Positions 1-8,040 of a stretch of DNA of 64,000 bases are shown here, piece after piece. The position numbers were made by a program, and so were the translations under genes. The stretch comes from Dendrosporobacter quercicolus (lineage in GTDB: Bacteria; Bacillota; Negativicutes; DSM-1736; Dendrosporobacteraceae): positions 620,001 through 684,000 of the forward strand of contig NZ_FNHB01000001.1 of the NCBI RefSeq assembly GCF_900104455.1. The letters run 5' to 3'. How positions within the stretch are numbered: the first letter of the stretch is position 1; every line of letters starts with the position of its first letter. The notes under the pieces were generated by a model. That model saw nothing but the letters and a program-made list of their open reading frames with translations. It was not told where the DNA came from and did not search any database.

Positions 1-989
1 CCCAGTGTGGAATAAAGCGTGGTCGTTTTCCCCGAGCCGGTCGGCCCGGTGATTAAAATCATGCCATAGGACTGGGTAAACAGGCGGCGGTATTTGTCCA
101 GATTACCGGCGGAAAAGCCCAAACGGCCGATATCCAGCATAACCGCCTGTTTGTCCAGTATCCGCATGACAATCTTCTCGCCGTAAATTGTCGGCAGCGT
201 AGATACCCGGATATCAATCGCCCGTCCGGCCTCCTGAATCTGAATGCGTCCGTCCTGCGGCACCCGCCGTTCCGAAATATCCATATGGCCCATAATTTTG
301 ACGCGGGAAACCAGCGCGGCATGGATATTGATGGGAAAGGAGGAAAATTCGCGCAGCAAGCCGTCAATACGAAACCGCACCCGTAAAGTCGTTTCCTGCG
401 GCTCAATATGAATATCGCTGGCCCGCTCGCGCACCGCCTGACTGAACAGACTATTGACAATGCCGATCATGGGCGCGTCCTCGGTCGCCTGCATTTGCTC
501 AACTGCCAGCGTTTCTTCCGGCTGCAGCCGGGTTACGGCTTTTTCCACAAGGTCGGTCACACCGTACACCTTGCTGATGGCCCGCAGAACATCCTTTTCC
601 CGGGCGATCATGGGCACTACTTCACAACCGGCCAGCAGACGCACATCATCAATGGCATAAAAATTGGTCGGATCAACCATCGCCAAAGTCAGCTTGCGCC
701 CTTCCTTGCTGACCGGGATGACCTTGTATTTTTCCGCCATCTGTACCGGAATGGTCAGGGCCGCCGCCTTGTTGATGCTCTCCTCTTTCAGTTCAATGCG
801 CGGCACACCCAGCTGAAATTCCAGTACTTCAATCATATTTTCTTCCGAAACATAGCCGAGGCTCAAGATGATTTCGCCCAGCCGTTCCTTGCTTTGCTTC
901 TGCACCTGCAGGGCATTTTCCAGCTGCTCTTCCGTAATGAGACCCACTTCCAGCAGCAAATCCCCCAGCCGCTTGCGCCCGTTTTCCAT
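1..989 (-). CDS. GspE/PilB-type pilus assembly or type II secretion ATPase, 3' part outside the window
   Basis: About 329 codons are present; the gene reads leftward and leaves the window at base 1. The start is the ATG at 987-989 with a GGTGGTG ribosome site just upstream; the protein begins MENGRKRLGDLLLE. The first ~150 residues match the GspE N-terminal domain. Then come an RASDIHIEP stretch (the Asp-box region of secretion ATPases), RRVPQDGR, and a Walker A motif GPTGSGKTT encoded by 21-47. Walker B and the zinc region would lie outside. The enzyme would power pilin polymerisation at the inner membrane. It is last of a minus-strand set after PilP-like and secretin genes. PilB versus GspE cannot be decided from this part. 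Confidence 0.9.
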   Translation of the reverse strand, partial: MENGRKRLGDLLLEVGLITEEQLENALQVQKQSKERLGEIILSLGYVSEENMIEVLEFQLGVPRIELKEESINKAAALTIPVQMAEKYKVIPVSKEGRKLTLAMVDPTNFYAIDDVRLLAGCEVVPMIAREKDVLRAISKVYGVTDLVEKAVTRLQPEETLAVEQMQATEDAPMIGIVNSLFSQAVRERASDIHIEPQETTLRVRFRIDGLLREFSSFPINIHAALVSRVKIMGHMDISERRVPQDGRIQIQEAGRAIDIRVSTLPTIYGEKIVMRILDKQAVMLDIGRLGFSAGNLDKYRRLFTQSYGMILITGPTGSGKTTTLYSTL

Positions 990-1021
990 TACATCACCAC
1001 CCAGCAAGAATATAGAATCAT

Positions 1022-2299
1022 TTACTCCACAACACGGGCGGTAAGAAAGATGACAATTTCCGCTTCACTGCCGGAATTGCTGACGTTTTTAAACAGGCTG
1101 CCCAAAATGGGCAAATCTCCTAAAAGCGGAATTTTGCTGACGGTTTTCGACTGCTGGCTGCCGATCAGGCCTCCGATCACCAGGGTTTCGCCGTCCTTCA
1201 TGCGCACATTGGTTTCCGCTTCCCTGGTGGTAATCTGATACTGCTTGATATCGGAAACCAGCTGCGGGGTGCTGACTTCCGTATGCACCTTGGCCGTAAT
1301 CTGCCCGTCCGCCCCTACCACCGGCGTATAGGCCAGCTTAATGCCTGTTTCAACATAAGTGGTAGAGGTGGAGGTCGTACCATTCGCCACGGTGGAGGTC
1401 TGCACCGGAATGCGGTCGCCGACCAGAATACGCGCTTCCTTGCCGTTTACCGTCACAACCTTGGGTTGTGACAAAATCTTGGCATTGCCATTACTGACAA
1501 GGGCGTTGATTTTGGCGGAGTAATAAAACTCGTAGGGAAGACCGTCCGGCGACCTGCCGAATGAAATAATCCCCGAGTACCCGTTTCCTACCGAGGTATG
1601 GCGGGTAATCTTTTCCGGAGACTGCTGAATATAGGTCTTGGTTGACGCGTCATAGCTAAAGGTCGCCGGCTCATAATCGTAAGTCTTGGGCGTTTCGTCC
1701 CACGACCACTGAATCCCCAAATCCTTTGTGGCCGACTTGCTGATGGCCACCACTTTGGCTTCCATCAGCACCTGCCGGGGTTTTTTATCCAGCTCGCCAA
1801 CCATCCCCTTCACCCGGGAAATGCCCAGCGAAGAACCGGTCAGCACCAGCGCATTGGAAGGAATATCGGTATCTACTTTTAACTTCAGCCCTTCGGTCGC
1901 GCCGGCCAGCGAATTTTTCACATCCAGCGCATTGACGTATTGCAGCCTGACAATAGCGGAGTCCCCAATATCTGAACGTTCAAAAATAATGGCATTTTCC
2001 GTTTTATGATACGTCAGCCCCTTGGCCTGGGCAATCAGGTCAACCGCCTCGTCAAAGGGGACATTGTCGAGCCTGATCGTAATGGTCGGCGACTCCTTGG
2101 CAACCGATTCGTCGATAATCATGTTCGTACCGCTTAGCATCGACAAAGTATGCAATAATACCCGGATGTCCTCCTGCACAAAATTCAGGCTGACGGAAAC
2201 AGGCTTTGCCAGACAGGCCGGCATAACGATAAACCAGCTCATTACACTGACGGCAAATGCCAGGACCAACTTAGCGCACAACGGTTTGTATCGGATCAT
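1022..2299 (-). CDS. Secretin (GspD/PilQ family), outer-membrane channel
   Basis: 425 residues, short for a secretin. A hydrophobic signal peptide occupies residues ~8-31. An STN-type domain follows (~35-108), then a short N1-like domain (~115-180). The C-terminal secretin core carries the hallmark KIPLLGDLPILGSLF near residues 390-405 and GETLVIGGLI before it. Such proteins form the gated outer-membrane pore for type IV pili or type II secretion, so the gene implies a diderm envelope. It overlaps the upstream PilP-like gene by 29 bases, which suggests coupled translation, and is followed 32 bases later by the ATPase gene. Confidence 0.92.
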   Translation of the reverse strand: MIRYKPLCAKLVLAFAVSVMSWFIVMPACLAKPVSVSLNFVQEDIRVLLHTLSMLSGTNMIIDESVAKESPTITIRLDNVPFDEAVDLIAQAKGLTYHKTENAIIFERSDIGDSAIVRLQYVNALDVKNSLAGATEGLKLKVDTDIPSNALVLTGSSLGISRVKGMVGELDKKPRQVLMEAKVVAISKSATKDLGIQWSWDETPKTYDYEPATFSYDASTKTYIQQSPEKITRHTSVGNGYSGIISFGRSPDGLPYEFYYSAKINALVSNGNAKILSQPKVVTVNGKEARILVGDRIPVQTSTVANGTTSTSTTYVETGIKLAYTPVVGADGQITAKVHTEVSTPQLVSDIKQYQITTREAETNVRMKDGETLVIGGLIGSQQSKTVSKIPLLGDLPILGSLFKNVSNSGSEAEIVIFLTARVVE

Positions 2300-2891
2300 T
2301 GTTCATACCTGTCCTTTCTTCTGCATTGCTTTTGGCAGCTTTGCTCACCTGGGTGGCAACCGGCAGAGTCTCCCTGCCGGCAGGTCCGTTAAAAACTACC
2401 GCATTGCCGGTAATTGCCACAATCCGGTAGCCATTGACCGCTTCCCCGGGCCGGTAGGCTCTGGCCTGTTTGCCGCCGCTGCTTAACACCGCCAGGCTCA
2501 CCCCGTCGTCGCCGAGAGCCACACCGTTGACTATTATACCGGTTAAGCGTGCCGGCCGTTCCAACATCCGTCCCCCGCCATAAGTTCCCGGCCCGGAAGC
2601 GGAATTTCGTTCCTGCTGCAGCGCCGCCGGCTCCTCTGCTGCCGCCTGCCGGCCGGCCAAAAATACTGCCGGCACATCAAAAGGATTCAGCCGTCCCCAG
2701 TCCTCACCGGACGCCTGCAGCGCCGCCGGCGGTGGGGCTGCAGGCCCCGACAGTTTGCTGACTGCCGGCGCCGGCGGGGCTACAACAGGCTCACTGGGAG
2801 AAGCCCAAAAATAGATCAGTAAATATAGAACTCCGGCCGCCACTACGACTGCCACTTTGGGAGACAGGGACATGATGACCTGTCTGTTCAT
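2271..2891 (-). CDS. PilP/GspC-like inner-membrane pilus assembly protein
   Basis: 206 residues. One transmembrane helix lies at residues ~12-30, followed by a Pro/Ala-rich linker (~35-110). The C-terminal domain of short beta strands (LTGIIVNG, YRPGEAVNGYRIVAI) resembles the GspC homology region or PilP, which links the inner-membrane platform to the secretin N-domains. A GGGTGGTG ribosome site precedes the ATG. It is first in the minus-strand order PilP-like, secretin, ATPase and probably sets their expression. The fold is inferred from layout and neighbours; sequence similarity to any named family is weak. Confidence 0.7.
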   Translation of the reverse strand: MNRQVIMSLSPKVAVVVAAGVLYLLIYFWASPSEPVVAPPAPAVSKLSGPAAPPPAALQASGEDWGRLNPFDVPAVFLAGRQAAAEEPAALQQERNSASGPGTYGGGRMLERPARLTGIIVNGVALGDDGVSLAVLSSGGKQARAYRPGEAVNGYRIVAITGNAVVFNGPAGRETLPVATQVSKAAKSNAEERTGMNNDPIQTVVR

Positions 2892-3459
2892 ACGTTTCGC
2901 ACCACCCTTTTGATTGCATGTGCAAGCAAAAACTGCCGCACTCTTGCTGTATGTACCGTCATCACTTGCCTAAACCGGCAAAAGGCTTTTTCTGCAATCA
3001 TTACATTACCATAAATCTACAAAAAATCCATACAAAACCACAAGTTTTTACCAAAAATTTACTTTCCTTTACAATTGTTTAGCATTTAGATCATTGAAAT
3101 CACGCTCCGGCTTTGGATGGTTGAGAAGCAAAAGAAGCAGTCACAGCTCCTCATAACAGGGATCTGTGACTGCTTGATCATGCTCCGGAACGCATAGGGA
3201 AAACAACTCCTGCATCCGTAAGAGGCTCATAACAATGATCGGCAGAAAACAGGTTAACACAAAAACAACTTTTCTTTACATTTATTTAACAGTTAGATGA
3301 TTGTAAAGTCACCTGGAAAAATAGTACAGTAAATTATAAAGAATGATACGTAATATTCATCTTCACGATAAAGATCGGCTTTCCGGCAATACATCCGTCC
3401 AATCCTCTTGGAAAGCATCCAGTTTTTCATGCCTGTGCAGCCTGTCAAGGAGGATCTAT
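2892..3459. other. Divergent intergenic region between the two pilus gene groups
   Basis: 570 bases without a convincing gene. They should hold promoters for both the leftward secretin group and the rightward pilin group. Two things stand out: a pair of imperfect repeats (3063-3110 and 3271-3315) and a perfect 11-bp hairpin between them (3136-3174). A second, shorter repeat, CTCATAACA-N2-GATC, occurs at 3150-3164 and 3226-3240. No c-di-GMP riboswitch core could be matched here. An open frame from 3343 runs into the prepilin gene but has no ribosome site. Confidence 0.5.
3136..3174. other. 11-bp perfect hairpin in the pilus intergenic region
   Basis: Arms AGCAGTCACAG (3136-3146) and CTGTGACTGCT (3164-3174) are fully complementary, with a 17-base loop. 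On the minus strand the hairpin is followed by a moderately T-rich stretch, so it could end or attenuate leftward transcripts toward the PilP-like gene. On the plus strand there is no T-tract. Confidence 0.5.
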
Positions 3460-3966
3460 ATGCTACAAATTCGTTCACAAAAAGGCTTTACTCTGATTGA
3501 ACTGTTGGTCGTCATCGCTCTTTTGACCATTATTGCCGCCATTGCCATAATAAATGTAAGCCATGTTGTCGCCCGGAACGATTTGCAAACCGCCACCGTC
3601 CGGCTGCTGGCCGATGTCCGGACAATGCAGCAACTGTCAATGGAAAAACGCCGCGAGGATGATGCGGATAAAGTAAATATCACCTTTTCCGGAAACTCCT
3701 ATCAAATTATCACCAATAAAACAGCAAGAACGGCGTTTCCCGCCCGGACACTTCCCCCCGGCATCACGGTCAGTTTTTCCGGCGGAAATACCCTGTCTTT
3801 CGATGCCGTTGATCTTGCTAAAAATACCAATGCCATGATTACCCTGACCAGCGCCTCTTTACCGGCAAACAAGACGAGAACGCTGGTCATTGCCAGGGAA
3901 ACCGGCCGGATTCGCGTCGACTCCTCGGCCAGGCCCTCCTACTTGACGGAAGAAAGCAGCAATTAA
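3460..3966 (+). CDS. Type IV prepilin-like protein (GspH/FimT-like)
   Basis: 168 residues from the ATG at 3460, chosen because AAGGAGG (3447-3453) sits seven bases upstream; longer readings lack a ribosome site. The N-terminus shows a short basic leader ending in QKG and then FTLIELLVVIALLTIIA, the class III prepilin peptidase site (cut after Gly) and hydrophobic assembly helix with the conserved Glu at +5. The rest is a small globular head. It is the first gene of a plus-strand operon of pilin-like proteins. Whether it is a major or minor pseudopilin is not clear; the single N-terminal helix and GspH-like length favour a minor one. Confidence 0.88.
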   Translation: MLQIRSQKGFTLIELLVVIALLTIIAAIAIINVSHVVARNDLQTATVRLLADVRTMQQLSMEKRREDDADKVNITFSGNSYQIITNKTARTAFPARTLPPGITVSFSGGNTLSFDAVDLAKNTNAMITLTSASLPANKTRTLVIARETGRIRVDSSARPSYLTEESSN

Positions 3967-3997
3967 GAAAATTGCGAAATAAGGAGATTTTAGCAAT

Positions 3998-4489
3998 ATG
4001 CGCCTGAAAAAAAATGAAACCGGCTTTGTCTTAATTGACTCTTTATTTGCGGTCACGGTAACCACTGTGGCACTTTTCTCCATCATCGGCCTGATCACCA
4101 TGGGGACAAGAGCCTATCTGCTCAATACGGAGCAAAGCAGGGCCTATCAGGTCGCCGCCAGCTACGGCGACGGCCTGCAGGAGGTTACGATATCCGACTG
4201 GCAGAATACAGTCACGACCTTCGTTTACAAGGAGATTGATGTGGAAAATAACGCCGGCTTTTCCACATCCCTTGCGGATGCCCGTGCGAATCGCGATGCT
4301 TTTAAGGCCGCTTTTGCCAACACCGCTGACGCCAGTGTTTTGGTCGGCGGCCGGATCAGCGCTGCCCCCGGTATCGGCAATCGCCTTGCGCAGGTATCAA
4401 TCATCGTCGCCTGGGACAAGGACCAAAAGTATGTCGAGCTAATCAAATACTATGTCCGTGATACCAATGAGCCGATATCCTTGCAATAA
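3998..4489 (+). CDS. Prepilin-like minor pilin with an atypical cleavage motif
   Basis: 163 residues; AAGGAG lies upstream of the ATG at 3998. The N-terminus reads KKNETGFVLIDSLFAVTVTT: Gly-Phe at the expected peptidase site, but Asp where the conserved +5 Glu usually is. The helix (~10-32) is followed by a small acidic head domain. It is the second gene of the pilin operon, 31 bases after the first. The Glu-to-Asp exchange is conservative and may still support assembly. The family is assigned from the N-terminal signature and operon context only. Confidence 0.82.
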   Translation: MRLKKNETGFVLIDSLFAVTVTTVALFSIIGLITMGTRAYLLNTEQSRAYQVAASYGDGLQEVTISDWQNTVTTFVYKEIDVENNAGFSTSLADARANRDAFKAAFANTADASVLVGGRISAAPGIGNRLAQVSIIVAWDKDQKYVELIKYYVRDTNEPISLQ

Positions 4490-4552
4490 TCATGCCGGCC
4501 CGGCTGGCTTGCAAATACCGCCGGCTCCCCTGCCCAAAAAAGGAGCGTCTTC

Positions 4553-5050
4553 ATGAACCGTAAATGCAATAATCAGAACGGCTTTACCATCATAGAACTG
4601 CTGGCAGGCCTGGCGGTAATGACGATCATGCTGAGTGTCGCCCTGCCGCTGCTTTCCAATATGGCAATCATCACAGCCCGGGGACAGCAGGAAAACAACG
4701 GCCTGCAGGAGGTCCGCTGGGCGCTCCAGCTGATGACCAATGATATCCGGGCCGGCCATGTCATTGCTACGCCGGCTACCGCCAACACCGGTTCGGCCAC
4801 CTTCACGTTTAGTCGCTGGAACTTCCCGGATTCCGCGAGTACCAGCGTCACCTATTCGCTTGTCAAAAATGAACTTTGCCGTCAGGCCGGCTCGGGAGCC
4901 AGACGCCCCCTGACAGACGGCGGGCGCGCTCCCATCAAAAACGTAACTTTCCGGAAAAGTGTGGACGGAAAAAATGTTACCATTGCCATTACTCTGGCGA
5001 ATGGAAAAAAAATGCAGCAAACTGTGAATTTGTTGAATGAAGGGAAGTAG
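4553..5050 (+). CDS. Prepilin-type minor pilin (PilW/GspJ-like)
   Basis: 165 residues; AAAGGAG lies upstream of the ATG. The N-terminus is NNQNGFTIIELLAGLAVMTI, a canonical class III prepilin site with Glu at +5, followed by a hydrophobic helix to ~residue 35. The head contains ALQLMTNDIRAGHV, a pattern typical of GspJ/PilW minor pilins that cap the pilus tip. It is third in the operon; the next gene begins six bases after its stop. Confidence 0.85.
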   Translation: MNRKCNNQNGFTIIELLAGLAVMTIMLSVALPLLSNMAIITARGQQENNGLQEVRWALQLMTNDIRAGHVIATPATANTGSATFTFSRWNFPDSASTSVTYSLVKNELCRQAGSGARRPLTDGGRAPIKNVTFRKSVDGKNVTIAITLANGKKMQQTVNLLNEGK

Positions 5051-5056
5051 ATTGCT

Positions 5057-6433
5057 TTGCGCTTCAGTTGGAAACGACAGAACGGCTCCGCGACGGCCAT
5101 AGCATTGATGACTATGGTGATTCTTGCTTCTCTCGGCGCCGTATACCTTATTGCCGCCTCCGGCGGACTAAGCCGGTTGATGGGCTTCAGTTACGGAGAA
5201 AACCTCCAGGCCAAAGCCGCCGCCGAAGCCGGAATACGCTATGCCTGGATGCATGCGCTGGAAAATGCGAAAACGACAAGAAATGAACGCGGCACCGAGG
5301 TACAAAGCTGGGATGCCAGTAAGTTGCCGAAAGAGGTAGTTCTGGACAGCGCCAATTCAAATTCCCCCGCCTTTACACTGGCGGTCACCCTGATGAAGAC
5401 AAATCTGCCAGCTGGTCTTCCCGCAGACCGATATTACTACTACCGGGTCACCTCCACCGGCCGCTCCGGCGCCAGCAGCGCGGTGCTGAACGCCTATCTG
5501 GAAATCCCGATCAACCCGGCAGATCCGACCTTGATCGATATGATTGATAACGCAACCTATTCTGACAATAGAAAATGGATCATCGACAGAAATAACACCC
5601 CCAACGATTACAGTGACGATACGGCGACGGCGCCCGGTATTTCCGACTATTACCAGGCGCTGTTTAATCAAAAAGTGTATCCGAAGGAAGGCTTTACGTT
5701 GAATTTCAAAGTCAATTTAAATGCGATCGATCAACGGAACCCCGGGGCGACTGGTTACGGCATCTACTATATGGCCACCGATAAGGATAATGCCAATAAC
5801 ATATCCGCCTATGTGCTGCAGTACGACCCCGGCCTGGAGCCGGACCAGATTGTAGTGAAGAAAGTGGTGCAAAAACCGGGAACCACGGTTCCTTCCAGCA
5901 ATGAAATCAAGTCAAGCACTCCGGTAAGCGTCTATAACAGCGTCGGCTACAATTACAGCAGGGGTACAGGGAACCAATCCTGGCAGGCCACCACAGCGGC
6001 CGCCAGTTGGAACATTCCCAAGGACGTGACGAAAGCATCCTGGAAATTGGAAATAGAGGAGAAAAATGCCGACTCCTCTTATGACCAGGATATCATGACC
6101 GTTCCAATTGATATGGTTTTAAAGACGTTAAACCAGTTAAAGGCCAACGGCACCAGCAATAACAAAATGCTTGAGCAGGATCACATCATGACAATTGATT
6201 TGCGGCCTGAACCATTGCCAAATGGAACGAAACGCATGGTTCACCGGATTTATATGGACGGATTGGAAATCCTGCGGTTTGTCGACCGGTCCCCCACAAA
6301 TAATTACGCCAATTTAAACGAAGGCTATACCGGCCTGCGCGTATGGAATGCCACTACAACCTTTCAAAACATGCCGTCGTCCGGTACGAGAGCGCCCATT
6401 ATTATCCATAGCTGGGACATACAAAAGCCGTAA
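5057..6433 (+). CDS. PilX-like pilus assembly protein with a large C-terminal domain
   Basis: 458 residues from a TTG start at 5057 (GAAGGGAAG upstream). The N-terminus KRQNGSATAIALMTMVILAS is a PilX-type leader and membrane helix without the usual Phe-Thr-Leu-Ile-Glu core; the following residues GENLQAKAAAEAGIRYAWMHA are characteristic of the PilX N-terminal domain. Residues ~150-458 form a long Tyr/Asn/Thr-rich domain, perhaps a surface-exposed tip or adhesin module; I do not recognise a named fold. It is the last gene of the pilin operon. A hairpin at 6477-6500 follows. Confidence 0.8.
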   Translation: MRFSWKRQNGSATAIALMTMVILASLGAVYLIAASGGLSRLMGFSYGENLQAKAAAEAGIRYAWMHALENAKTTRNERGTEVQSWDASKLPKEVVLDSANSNSPAFTLAVTLMKTNLPAGLPADRYYYYRVTSTGRSGASSAVLNAYLEIPINPADPTLIDMIDNATYSDNRKWIIDRNNTPNDYSDDTATAPGISDYYQALFNQKVYPKEGFTLNFKVNLNAIDQRNPGATGYGIYYMATDKDNANNISAYVLQYDPGLEPDQIVVKKVVQKPGTTVPSSNEIKSSTPVSVYNSVGYNYSRGTGNQSWQATTAAASWNIPKDVTKASWKLEIEEKNADSSYDQDIMTVPIDMVLKTLNQLKANGTSNNKMLEQDHIMTIDLRPEPLPNGTKRMVHRIYMDGLEILRFVDRSPTNNYANLNEGYTGLRVWNATTTFQNMPSSGTRAPIIIHSWDIQKP

Positions 6434-6537
6434 TACATTGAAATACGGTCAACTGTTTTGTCGCACTATGGGGAACGCAGTTTCGCGGCGAAACAACTGC
6501 ATTATACTATAGATTATTACAATGGGAGGTATTGGCT

Positions 6538-7779
6538 ATGGTTATGCCCCAGGTAGAAAACGGCATGCTCTCTGAACTGCAAAACATTCTTAAAAATAAA
6601 TCATTGACCATCTTATACCAACCAATTGTTGAACTAGCCACCCAGAATATCATCGGGTATGATACCATCATCAAAGGGCCGGAGGCCGGCGAACTACAGT
6701 CCTCAGCCGCCCTTTTCGACCGGGCGGTTAAAGAAGAGAAACTGCTTGATCTGGACCAATGCTGCTTTGATGCGGCGCTGATCTCCTGCCCGGCCTTGAC
6801 CGGCGGACAAAAACTGTTTATTGAGATACAGCCCCAAACGCTGGTCTATGATGTATTTAAAAAACTGCGCCTTAAAATGATCCTGGGGAAAACTTCCTTA
6901 CACCCGTCCCAGCTTGTTTTTAAAATTACCTATCGTAATTTTATCCAGTCCTGGTCGCAATTCGCTTCTGTTCTGGCAGAATATAAGCAGATGAATTTCG
7001 GCATCGCCCTTGATTGTATCGGCCGTGGTTATGCTGATTTGTATTCTCTTTGCTTCCTGCCGTATGATTATGTGAAAATCGACCGTAAAATTATCAACGG
7101 CATATATGACGATACCAAAAAGCGGAATATTCTCGACACGCTGGTCAATATTGCCGGCGATTCGGCCGCAATCATTGCGGATGGCATAAGCTCCGAAGAG
7201 GATTTATCGGTAATCATTGCCAATAACATCTGCGCCGCTCAGGGGGATTTTTTGGCTGCTCCCGGCAATCCTCCTCTGCCGGTATCGGAAGATTTCCTGA
7301 GCAAAGTAGACAGGCTGTTGACAATCGAACGTACTACCGCCTCGTTTGCTTGCGCACGTGAAGCAGGTACAAAAGCCTGCAATCGCAATAATACCTTAAA
7401 ACCATTGGTTAAAACCGCGCCACAAGTTCCGCCGGCACTCTCGGTAAGTGAAGCGGAAGCAATATTTGAAGCCGACCCTTCTTTACGGGGGATTGTTGTC
7501 GTGCAGGACAATATCCCCAGCGGACTTATTATGAAGGAAAAATTGTACGTCAGGCTGGGAACTACGTTTGGGGTATCCTTATACAGAAAGCGTCAGGTAA
7601 AGGAAATGATGGATGCCACAGCGCTGATTTTAAGCTCCGATACTTCCGTAGAAACTGCGGCTTCGTGTGCAATGGCCCGTGAAGAAGGCAGTATTTATGA
7701 TCTCATCATTGTAACTGAAAATGAAAATTATATTGGTGTTGTATCAATTGTCGATCTGGTATTAAGTATGTTGGTATAA
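6538..7779 (+). CDS. Degenerate EAL-domain protein with a C-terminal CBS pair
   Basis: 413 residues; start taken at the ATG at 6538, eight bases after GGGAGG. Residues ~15-250 follow the EAL phosphodiesterase fold (YQPIVELATQNIIGYD, VKIDRKII, AAQGDFLAAP), but the active-site positions are changed: the EAL triad region reads YDTIIKGP, the DDFG motif reads DCIGRGY, and the usual Asn after the second strand is Glu. Residues ~285-413 look like two CBS motifs. The protein is therefore probably a c-di-GMP or nucleotide sensor rather than an enzyme. Sitting right after the pilin operon, it may tie pilus function to second-messenger signals; that link is inference. Confidence 0.85.
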   Translation: MVMPQVENGMLSELQNILKNKSLTILYQPIVELATQNIIGYDTIIKGPEAGELQSSAALFDRAVKEEKLLDLDQCCFDAALISCPALTGGQKLFIEIQPQTLVYDVFKKLRLKMILGKTSLHPSQLVFKITYRNFIQSWSQFASVLAEYKQMNFGIALDCIGRGYADLYSLCFLPYDYVKIDRKIINGIYDDTKKRNILDTLVNIAGDSAAIIADGISSEEDLSVIIANNICAAQGDFLAAPGNPPLPVSEDFLSKVDRLLTIERTTASFACAREAGTKACNRNNTLKPLVKTAPQVPPALSVSEAEAIFEADPSLRGIVVVQDNIPSGLIMKEKLYVRLGTTFGVSLYRKRQVKEMMDATALILSSDTSVETAASCAMAREEGSIYDLIIVTENENYIGVVSIVDLVLSMLV

Positions 7780-7838
7780 AGTACCTATTATAGCGGCAAA
7801 GTCGTTCCATTGAGCTGATGCAAATAGAGGATCTATCT

Positions 7839-7874
7839 TGAGGGCAATGAGGGCAATGAGGGCAATGAGGGCAG
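7839..7874. repeat. Tandem repeat, four units of 9 bp
   Basis: The unit TGAGGGCAA is present three times and once more as TGAGGGCAG, head to tail, in the gap after the EAL-CBS gene. No frame crosses it with a good ribosome site. It is a small slippage-type repeat with no assigned function. Confidence 0.85.
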
Positions 7875-7950
7875 CCTAACAGAACACAACAGGCTCAACC
7901 AGTCAAGTCTCTTCAATTAGCAGGACGAACAGGCTTTGCTTGAAAGTCAC

Positions 7951-7995
7951 ACAAAAAAGAAGTCCTCAAGCCCTGTAAACACAGAGCTTGAGGAC
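7951..7995 (-). terminator. Intrinsic terminator of the amino-acid binding protein gene
   Basis: Perfect 10-bp arms GTCCTCAAGC (7962-7971) and GCTTGAGGAC (7986-7995); on the minus strand the stem is followed by TTCTTTTTTG. It lies about 45 bases past the stop codon of the gene at 8041-9219. Confidence 0.9.
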
Positions 7996-8040
7996 ATTCT
8001 GCACCGTTTATATTCGCAGTTTTTTGGGATCACACGTCCC

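Noticed and set aside
408-1238. A 276-codon rightward frame opposite the pilus ATPase and secretin genes
   Set aside because: It lies antisense to two well-supported genes, has no ribosome site, and its composition is that of a shadow frame.
2892-3459. c-di-GMP riboswitch before the pilin operon
   Set aside because: The hairpin and repeats do not show the class I or class II conserved core.
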